From contig JBILVB010000020.1 in assembly GCA_044370695.1 (NCBI GenBank), positions 1-37,298 on the forward strand: DNA of 37,298 bases, given 5' to 3'. This document shows positions 32,485 to 37,298 of the stretch, one piece after another. The translations under genes and the position numbers were made by a program. Below the pieces are notes generated by a model. It was not told the DNA's origin, did not search any database, and saw only the letters and a list, made by a program, of their open reading frames with translations. Source of the stretch: JBEIFW01 sp044370695. GTDB lineage: Bacteria; Actinomycetota; Acidimicrobiia; Acidimicrobiales; Ilumatobacteraceae. Each line of letters starts with the position of its first letter. Positions within the stretch are counted from its first letter, which is position 1.

Positions 32485-32709
32485 CTACTCGGCCCGCAGC
32501 ATGACCGGGACCGGTACCGGTGGGGTTCGCGGGCCGAGGAGGTGCCATCGGTTGCCGGCGATGTCCTCGAACACAGCCACCCGCCCGTAGGCCTCGTCTC
32601 GCGGCGGCGCCACGAAGTGGACACCATGCGCGCCGAACGCTGGAACGCCTCGTCGACGTTCTGCGGGGTCGTAGCCGTCGACGACGAGCGTGAAGAACTC
32701 GAGATGCAC
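32485..32709 (-). pseudogene. Truncated VOC/glyoxalase-family gene with compensated frameshift
   Basis: Only the C-terminal half of a VOC protein remains: VHLEFFTLVVDGYDP, then GAHGVHFVAPPRDEAYG and VAVFEDIAGNRWHLLGP. Between these blocks the current frame gives AERRRGVPA, while the +1 frame gives QNVDEAFQR, exactly the helix expected there (linked by DVDEA-type residues). One base gained in the CCCC run and one lost about 27 bp later would explain it. The N-terminal half is missing because the DUF2237 gene ends directly upstream (32721). It is probably non-functional; a sequencing error in the C run cannot be excluded. Confidence 0.6.
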
Positions 32710-32720
32710 GCAGCGGTGCC

Positions 32721-33122
32721 TCAGCCGTCGAGGCTGCTCGGGTCGTCGGGTACGTCGACGGCGTAGCGCGTGAGAACGTCGAGCGGGACGAGGTCGAGGG
32801 TGCGTTCGTTGGTGGCGGCGAGCACCACGGGGGCCGCTTTGCCATCGTGGTGCGCGCGGAGCCAGTTGCGTGCGGTGACGCACCACCGGTCGCCCGGTCG
32901 TAGGCCGGGGAAGCCGTAGGCGGGCATCGCAGTGATGAGGTCGTTACCGATACCGCGTTGGTGGTCGAGGAACTCGGCGGTCACCACGGCGCAGACGGAG
33001 TGGTAACCGACGTCGTCCGGACCCCATCCGCAGCAGCCGTCGCGGTACCAGCCGGTGAGCGGCTCGGTGCCGCAGACCTCGAGGGGACCGCCGAGCACGT
33101 TGCGCGCACCGTCCTGCGTCAT
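32721..33122 (-). CDS. DUF2237 family protein
   Basis: A 133-residue protein matching DUF2237 over its full length: ARNVLGGPLEVCGTEPLTGWYRDGCC, then HSVCAVVTAEFLDHQRGIGNDL, PAYGFPGLRPGDRWCVTARNW, and APVVLAATNERTLDLVPLD. The conserved cysteines and the GFPGLxPGDRWC block are intact. The function of the family is unknown; it occurs widely in bacteria as a small soluble protein. The ATG at 33122 starts directly before the conserved block, whereas a longer frame would add an Arg-rich segment with no family similarity. Confidence 0.88.
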   Translation of the reverse strand: MTQDGARNVLGGPLEVCGTEPLTGWYRDGCCGWGPDDVGYHSVCAVVTAEFLDHQRGIGNDLITAMPAYGFPGLRPGDRWCVTARNWLRAHHDGKAAPVVLAATNERTLDLVPLDVLTRYAVDVPDDPSSLDG

Positions 33123-33228
33123 GGCGGGCAGTGTGGCCGCTCGGTCACGGGCACGGGAAACGCAGCCGGCGGACGTCGAGCCCGCCGGCCTTCGCTTGCC
33201 CGAGCGTGACGCCGCTGTGGGCCTGGTT

Positions 33229-33257
33229 GACCGGGGACGACGTCGACCGGGGACGAC
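33229..33257. repeat. Short tandem repeat upstream of DUF222 gene
   Basis: GACCGGGGACGAC occurs at 33229-33241 and 33245-33257, a 13-bp unit with a 16-bp period, between the divergent DUF2237 and DUF222 genes. No function is evident. Confidence 0.6.
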
Positions 33258-33270
33258 TGGGGGTTGCGGT

Positions 33271-33292
33271 GCGAACATATGTTCGCTATGCT
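33271..33292 (+). promoter_or_regulatory. lexA box: LexA (SOS) box abutting a -10 element
   Basis: GCGAACATATGTTCGC (33271-33286) is a perfect 16-bp palindrome containing the actinobacterial LexA motif CGAAC-N4-GTTCG. It directly touches a TATGCT -10 box (33287-33292), 8 nt before the ATG at 33301. LexA bound here would cover the promoter, so the DUF222/HNH gene should be induced by DNA damage. Confidence 0.8.
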
Positions 33293-33300
33293 GACGTGGC

Positions 33301-34569
33301 ATGGACGAGCTCGATCGGGCCTGGCAGCGGTTGCGGGCGGCGGAGGTCGCGGCGTGTGGCGACACGGATCTGCGTGAGCTCGGCCGCTTGCTGGCACGGG
33401 TGCGTGGGGTGCTCGACGTGGTGGATGGCGCCTTGACCCGTCGTGCCGACGAGTTGGCGGCGCTCGGGGCGGGGATCGATGGTCGGATGTTCCAGCGGTG
33501 GCATGGCGCCCGCTCCGATCGGGGTGCCCGCCAGGCGGTCGACCGGGCGGCGGTGTTGGGCGCAGTGCCGGAGCTCGAGGCGGGGGTGGCGTCGGGGGAG
33601 TTGGGGGTCGCGCACGCAGATGCGGTGGCGAAGGCGGTGTCGCAGGTTGCCCCCGAAGTGCGTGGAGAGTTGTTGGGTTCCGGGCCGTGGCTCGCCGGTC
33701 AGGCCCGTCGCTCGTCGCCCGAGGAGCTCGAGCGGATGGTCCGTCGGGAGGCGGATCGGTTGGCGGATCTCGATGCCGTGGACCGGCTGGCCCGGCAGCG
33801 GGAGCGGTCGGGTGTGCGCCGGTGGGTCGATCGCGACGGTATGCACCACTTGCGTGCCGAATTGGATCCGGAGCGTGGGGCGCGGGTGTGGGCCGCGCTC
33901 GACGCCGAGATCGAGACGGTGTTCCGTCGTGCGCACCCTGACGAACCCTCCGGACGGGCACCCACCGGAGGGTTGCGTCACGAGCGATTCGGTGCCGACG
34001 CGCTCGTCGATCTGTGCACCCGCACCGGCAGCGGCGGGTCGCAGGGGGCCGAGCTGGTGGTCTTGATCGACGAGACCTCGTTACGGGCCGGTCTCGAACA
34101 CTCCGGGACGATCTGCGAGACGTCGTCGGGCGTGCCGCTGCCGGTGGCAACGATACGGAAGCTGTTGTGCGAGGCCACGATCTACCCGCTCGTGCTCGGC
34201 GGTGACGGTTGCGTGCTCGATCACGGAGCCGGCCGGCGGCTCGCGTCGCGTGAGCAACGCCGGGCCTTGCGGGCGATGTATCGCACCTGTGCATGGCCGG
34301 GGTGCACGGTCGTGTTCGGGAGTTGTCACATCCATCATGTGGCGCCGTTCGCATGGAACGAACGCACCAACCTCGCCGAACTCGTCCCGGTCTGCAGCCA
34401 TCATCACCACCAGATCCACGACCTCGGCTGGCACCTCGCCCTCGACCACGAGCGCACCGTCACCCTCCACGCCCCCGACGGTCGGACGGTCGAACGACGC
34501 CCCTTCGCCCCCGCCGGCCGGGCAGTCGGTGCACCCAGGCGGGCGCCGACGCCGGTGCACCGCAGATAG
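33301..34569 (+). CDS. DUF222 domain / HNH endonuclease (13E12-type)
   Basis: A 422-residue protein. An N-terminal helical DUF222 region covers about residues 1-300, and a C-terminal HNH nuclease domain follows: paired cysteines in TCAWPGC, the catalytic HH of CHIHHVAPF, N in ERTNLAELVP, and SHHHHQIHD. This is the 13E12-type family typical of actinobacteria, often present in many copies and linked to DNA damage in Mycobacterium. All HNH residues are present, so it may be active. Its promoter carries a perfect LexA box. The ATG is the first start after the -10 box, so the mRNA is near-leaderless. Whether it belongs to a mobile element is unclear; no repeats flank it. Confidence 0.9.
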   Translation: MDELDRAWQRLRAAEVAACGDTDLRELGRLLARVRGVLDVVDGALTRRADELAALGAGIDGRMFQRWHGARSDRGARQAVDRAAVLGAVPELEAGVASGELGVAHADAVAKAVSQVAPEVRGELLGSGPWLAGQARRSSPEELERMVRREADRLADLDAVDRLARQRERSGVRRWVDRDGMHHLRAELDPERGARVWAALDAEIETVFRRAHPDEPSGRAPTGGLRHERFGADALVDLCTRTGSGGSQGAELVVLIDETSLRAGLEHSGTICETSSGVPLPVATIRKLLCEATIYPLVLGGDGCVLDHGAGRRLASREQRRALRAMYRTCAWPGCTVVFGSCHIHHVAPFAWNERTNLAELVPVCSHHHHQIHDLGWHLALDHERTVTLHAPDGRTVERRPFAPAGRAVGAPRRAPTPVHRR

Positions 34570-34589
34570 CCCGACGCCGGCTGCGCTCA

Positions 34590-35141
34590 GTGCACGTGGC
34601 GCTGAAGGCGGAAGAACCTCGGCGGGTGCACGCCGTGCTGCGGGTGGACCCGCCCCGGGTGGCCTTGCACCGCTCGTCACCCCGCAAGCGATCGTCTCCG
34701 GTGGCGGCGCACGTTGCTCCGTGCGTGCCGACGCACCGTGTGTCTGCGTCGGGCAAGGCGTGCTGTGCAGCACCCGATTCGGCCACGGCAGCGGGTATCC
34801 GGCTCGATCCGTGGCTTGCCGTGCCGGTGGTCGATACGCGCGAGGGGTGGTTCCCCGTGGAGTGTTCGAACGGCTGGGCGGCGGGGTCGGCTGTCGCCGG
34901 CTCCTCCGGGGCGGAGTCCTACGACTTGGGCTTCCTGCCTCGTGGGGTCGCCCTCACCGTCGAGGGTGAGCACTTCGAGGACGGCGTCCTCTATTGCTCC
35001 GAACGGCTCACCGTCGAGCTCGAAGGCGGGCCGTTCGACACGCCGTTCGCGCCGGTCAGTATGGGCGTCGCGCTGGTCTCAGGCGTGGGTCTCGTCCTGT
35101 GCGGACGGCCCAAAACTCGCGTCAAGGGTCTCGGGAGGTAG
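34590..35141 (+). CDS. Uncharacterised protein
   Basis: An open frame of 183 codons, not recognised. The last ~110 residues look properly coding: RLDPWLAVPVVDTREGWFPVE, SYDLGFLPRGVALTVEGEHF and ERLTVELEGGPFDTPF suggest a soluble beta-rich domain, followed by a hydrophobic stretch VSMGVALVSGVGLVLCG near the C-terminus. The first ~70 residues are basic and low-complexity and may be non-coding, so the true start could be one of several GTG codons further in. The stop lies just before the next gene (GTG 35144), suggesting one transcript with it. Confidence 0.4.
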   Translation: MHVALKAEEPRRVHAVLRVDPPRVALHRSSPRKRSSPVAAHVAPCVPTHRVSASGKACCAAPDSATAAGIRLDPWLAVPVVDTREGWFPVECSNGWAAGSAVAGSSGAESYDLGFLPRGVALTVEGEHFEDGVLYCSERLTVELEGGPFDTPFAPVSMGVALVSGVGLVLCGRPKTRVKGLGR

Positions 35142-35143
35142 TG

Positions 35144-35395
35144 GTGCGTAACGTGCGTGGGCGGCCAGTCCTCGGCGCTGTCGCCGGGTTCTTCTTCTTC
35201 GGCTTCCTCGGCTCTTCGCTGCTGTTCCTCGGTGTGCTGCCACTCGACAGCATCCTGCTCGTCGTCCTGCCGATCGTCGGTGTCCCGGCGGTCGCAGTGT
35301 GGGGATGGTGGGCACCGCTCGGCGGCCGCCGAACACCCGGTGGTCCGCCGGCGGGTACGAGGGTCGCGCCGCCCCCGCCTCCCGCCGGGCGGTGA
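35144..35395 (+). CDS. Small two-helix membrane protein
   Basis: An 83-residue protein with two hydrophobic segments (LGAVAGFFFFGFLGSSLLFLG and LDSILLVVLPIVGVPAVAVWG) and a Gly/Pro-rich basic tail. GGAGG ends 5 nt before the GTG at 35144, which sets the start. The upstream gene ends two bases before it, so the two are probably co-expressed. No family recognised. Confidence 0.6.
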   Translation: MRNVRGRPVLGAVAGFFFFGFLGSSLLFLGVLPLDSILLVVLPIVGVPAVAVWGWWAPLGGRRTPGGPPAGTRVAPPPPPAGR

Positions 35396-35456
35396 ACGCA
35401 ACGGCAACGGTCGGTGGTGCCGTCGACGTGGTGCCAAGCGGAGCGCGGGCCATCAC

Positions 35457-36335
35457 CTACGGTTCGACCGACCTCCCCGGCGACGGGTCGAGCCAGGTGC
35501 GGGGAACCCGAGCGATGCCTCCTTCGGCTTCCGACGGGCGCACGACGACGACGGGGCCATGACCGCGCAGCGGGCCCTCGTCGATCCGTGGGCCGGCCTC
35601 GCTCTCCGATCCCTCCAGCGGACCGAGTGACCGATGAGCGATCATCACCATGCCCTGGCGCTCCAACCCGAGGTGGGCCGTCTCGCCGTCGTCGCTGGCG
35701 TCGGCCGCCGGCCCGGTGGCCGCTTCCGAGCGCAGCGGTTGCTCGAGCGCATCGGGCCGGATCGCAGGTGTGGAGAGGAACACGCTGACGACGCCGCCGA
35801 CGCTGTCACCCGGCAGCCGCCGCCAACTGACCCAACCCTCGAACGACGCTTGGCTCGTGATCCAGAACAACTCGATCGGCCAACGCGGCGTTCCGGGCGC
35901 CGGCGATCCCCCGTGCGGGATCCCGAAGGCGATCTCGATCGCGCGAACGAAGGTCTCCCGGACGATGCCCTCCAGGTCTTCGCCTCGGAAGCCTCGCCAC
36001 CACGCCGCCGCCGGATCGACCGCCCCGGTCTCCCGGTCGATGATGCCGAACCAGTCTCGATCGATGTGGGGCCTCCAGTAGCTGCGCTCCCAACGAGGGT
36101 TCGCCGCGGCCAGGGCGAAGTTGTCGCCTGCGAGATCCATGCAATCGGTCACCCGATGCGACCATCGCCCGTCCGGACCCGTCGCTCGGAGCTGGTCGAG
36201 TGCATCAGCCAGTCTCGATGCCGGGCCGTCGTTCATGAACGACTCGATGAGCGACAGCGCAGGACCCTTGGAGATCGGGTTGGCGCCCGGCCAGACGGGC
36301 CGGCTCCAGGAGTGTGGCGGAACGTAACCGGGCAT
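35457..36335 (-). CDS. Uncharacterised soluble protein
   Basis: A 292-residue protein with no family I recognise. It is rich in Trp and acidic residues (SYWRPHIDRDWFGIID, AAWWRGFRGEDLEG, WPIELFWITSQASFEGWVSWRR). The conserved-looking core covers residues about 60-190, with a disordered Gly/Pro/Ser/Glu C-terminal tail. AGGAG stands 6 nt before the ATG at 36335, supporting the start. No signal peptide or transmembrane helix is seen. It follows the cyclase gene by 24 bp on the same strand, so the two may be co-transcribed. Confidence 0.7.
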   Translation of the reverse strand: MPGYVPPHSWSRPVWPGANPISKGPALSLIESFMNDGPASRLADALDQLRATGPDGRWSHRVTDCMDLAGDNFALAAANPRWERSYWRPHIDRDWFGIIDRETGAVDPAAAWWRGFRGEDLEGIVRETFVRAIEIAFGIPHGGSPAPGTPRWPIELFWITSQASFEGWVSWRRLPGDSVGGVVSVFLSTPAIRPDALEQPLRSEAATGPAADASDDGETAHLGLERQGMVMIAHRSLGPLEGSESEAGPRIDEGPLRGHGPVVVVRPSEAEGGIARVPRTWLDPSPGRSVEP

Positions 36336-36359
36336 CGGGTCTCCTCGTTGTACTTGGGG

Positions 36360-37298
36360 TCAGGGTCGTGCGGGGACCAGGAGGAACACGTCTTCGGGAT
36401 GAGGGAAACCTTTGAGCGCCACGGGGCCGAGGCTGCGGATCTCGAGGCTGCGGGCGACATCGGCGGCAACCGTGGCGTCGACGTAGGTGCCTCTCGCCGG
36501 GGCCAGGGCGCAGAGGCGGGCGGCGCGTACGACGTCGACCCCGAACAGGTCGCCGTCGAGCGCCATGGCGCTGCCGGCCGCAATGCCGATCCGCACCGAG
36601 AGCTCCTCGCCGTCTGCACGCCCGCACAGTCCGTCGTGGATCGCGTGGGCGCACCGCGCCGCATCGTCGGCGGAGACGAACCACACCCCGTATCCATCGC
36701 CCGTGTTGTGGAACACCACGCCACGGAACCGTGCCGCCGCCTCCCGGATCACCCGGTTGTGCGCCTCGAGGAGTCCCACGAACCGTCGGTCCCCGACGCG
36801 GACGTTGATGCCGGTCGAGTCGACCATGTCGGTGAACAGCAACACCCGTGCGCCGGCATGCTGCGGAACCGACGGTGCGGGTACCGGTGCGTCCGCAACG
36901 ATCCATTCGGTCAGACCTGACCACCCGGCGGAATCGGCGGCGCTGAGCGCCCGGTGCCGGGCGAGGTCGGCTTCGGTGGCCCGCCCGGCGGCCGTGTGGA
37001 CGCCGATCCAGACCCGGTCGACGAGGATCCGCTCGACCGAGTCGCGTGCCACCGCCGCTTCGGCTGCCCGCAACCACCGGTCGGCGTCCTCCACGCTCCC
37101 CATCCGCAGCGCGGCGAGGCCGAGGAGCCGGGGTACCGAGGCCACCCAGCCGGTGGTCCACAGCGTGCCGGCATCGAAGGCCGATTGCAGACCGCCGGCG
37201 GCCGCGCGCAGCGCCGGGCCGTCCCCGTCGGCGCTCTCGACCGCGACAGCCAACCGGGCGAGGTGCTCGGGGCGTGGGGATGAGCCGCTCGTAGCGCC
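36360..37298 (-). CDS. Class III adenylate/guanylate cyclase, 5' end outside window
   Basis: The visible 312 residues comprise a helical, TPR-like N-terminal part (ALRMGSVEDADRWLRAAEAA, ATEADLARHRAL) and a C-terminal class III cyclase domain. The first metal Asp is in LLFTDMVDSTG and the second in HNTGDGYGVWF; AVALKGFPHPEDVFLLV ends the domain as in many bacterial cyclases. The frame is still open at the right edge, so the protein begins beyond the window. In actinobacteria such cyclases often end long ATPase-TPR proteins. cAMP is the likely product, but base specificity is not decided here. Confidence 0.85.
   Translation of the reverse strand, partial: GATSGSSPRPEHLARLAVAVESADGDGPALRAAAGGLQSAFDAGTLWTTGWVASVPRLLGLAALRMGSVEDADRWLRAAEAAVARDSVERILVDRVWIGVHTAAGRATEADLARHRALSAADSAGWSGLTEWIVADAPVPAPSVPQHAGARVLLFTDMVDSTGINVRVGDRRFVGLLEAHNRVIREAAARFRGVVFHNTGDGYGVWFVSADDAARCAHAIHDGLCGRADGEELSVRIGIAAGSAMALDGDLFGVDVVRAARLCALAPARGTYVDATVAADVARSLEIRSLGPVALKGFPHPEDVFLLVPARP

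Noticed and set aside
29883..32627. Long antisense frame (over 900 codons) opposite the E1-like gene
   Set aside because: It mirrors the codon structure of the E1 gene, is rich in Arg, Gly and Glu with no domain, and no promoter or start supports it.
1..37298. CRISPR arrays, rRNA genes, riboswitches and complete insertion sequences
   Set aside because: I looked for regularly spaced repeats, rRNA-like blocks and terminal inverted repeats around transposase motifs and saw none.

Overview
The window is a high-GC stretch of bacterial chromosome, most likely from an actinomycetote. The evidence is the strong G/C bias at third codon positions, many GTG starts, four-base ATGA/GTGA gene junctions, an actinobacterial-type LexA box in front of a DUF222/HNH (13E12-type) gene, an Excalibur-domain protein, and several -10 boxes placed 6-8 nt before a start codon, as in leaderless transcripts. 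A class such as Acidimicrobiia would fit, but that is a guess.

Layout. (1) 1-1601: two copies of the 3' end of an Arg-type tRNA lie 1,580 bp apart in direct orientation. They bracket a decayed serine-recombinase-like frame and one small Excalibur protein, and look like the scar of a tRNA-targeting element. (2) 1627-2412: no convincing intact gene. (3) 2413-32360: a dense catabolic island. Minus strand 2413-7566 encodes a cyclic-amidohydrolase-family enzyme, an N-acyl-D-amino-acid deacylase, a threonine-dehydratase-like PLP enzyme and an ArgE/DapE-like M20 deacylase. Plus strand 7635-10003 encodes a cytochrome P450 coupled to a class V aminotransferase-fold enzyme. Minus strand 9969-13863 encodes an MFS transporter, two D-2-hydroxyacid dehydrogenases and an FAH-family enzyme. 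Plus strand 13954-23926 encodes an MDR dehydrogenase, an S9 peptidase, a mandelate-racemase-like enolase, a fused DppD-DppF ATPase, a lipoprotein binding protein and two Dpp-type permeases. Minus strand 23936-29899 encodes a Gfo/Idh/MocA oxidoreductase, a GntR/FCD regulator, a class III aminotransferase, a dimethylformamidase-large-subunit-like protein and an Lrp/AsnC regulator. Plus strand 30009-32360 encodes an AceE/transketolase-like E1. (4) 32485-37298: ordinary small genes: a broken VOC gene, DUF2237, a LexA-box DUF222/HNH gene, three unrecognised genes, and a class III nucleotidyl cyclase cut by the window edge.

How the genes may work together (inference). The island has five carbon-nitrogen hydrolases of four kinds, a peptide-type ABC importer, three PLP enzymes, several NAD(P) oxidoreductases, a P450 and a 2-oxoacid-decarboxylating-type E1. 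This is what one would expect for import and dismantling of an amide-rich, possibly D-configured compound such as an N-acyl amino acid or modified peptide. The S9 peptidase, the enolase-family enzyme and the importer ATPase are joined by four-base overlaps, so they very likely serve one substrate. The substrate cannot be named from sequence alone.
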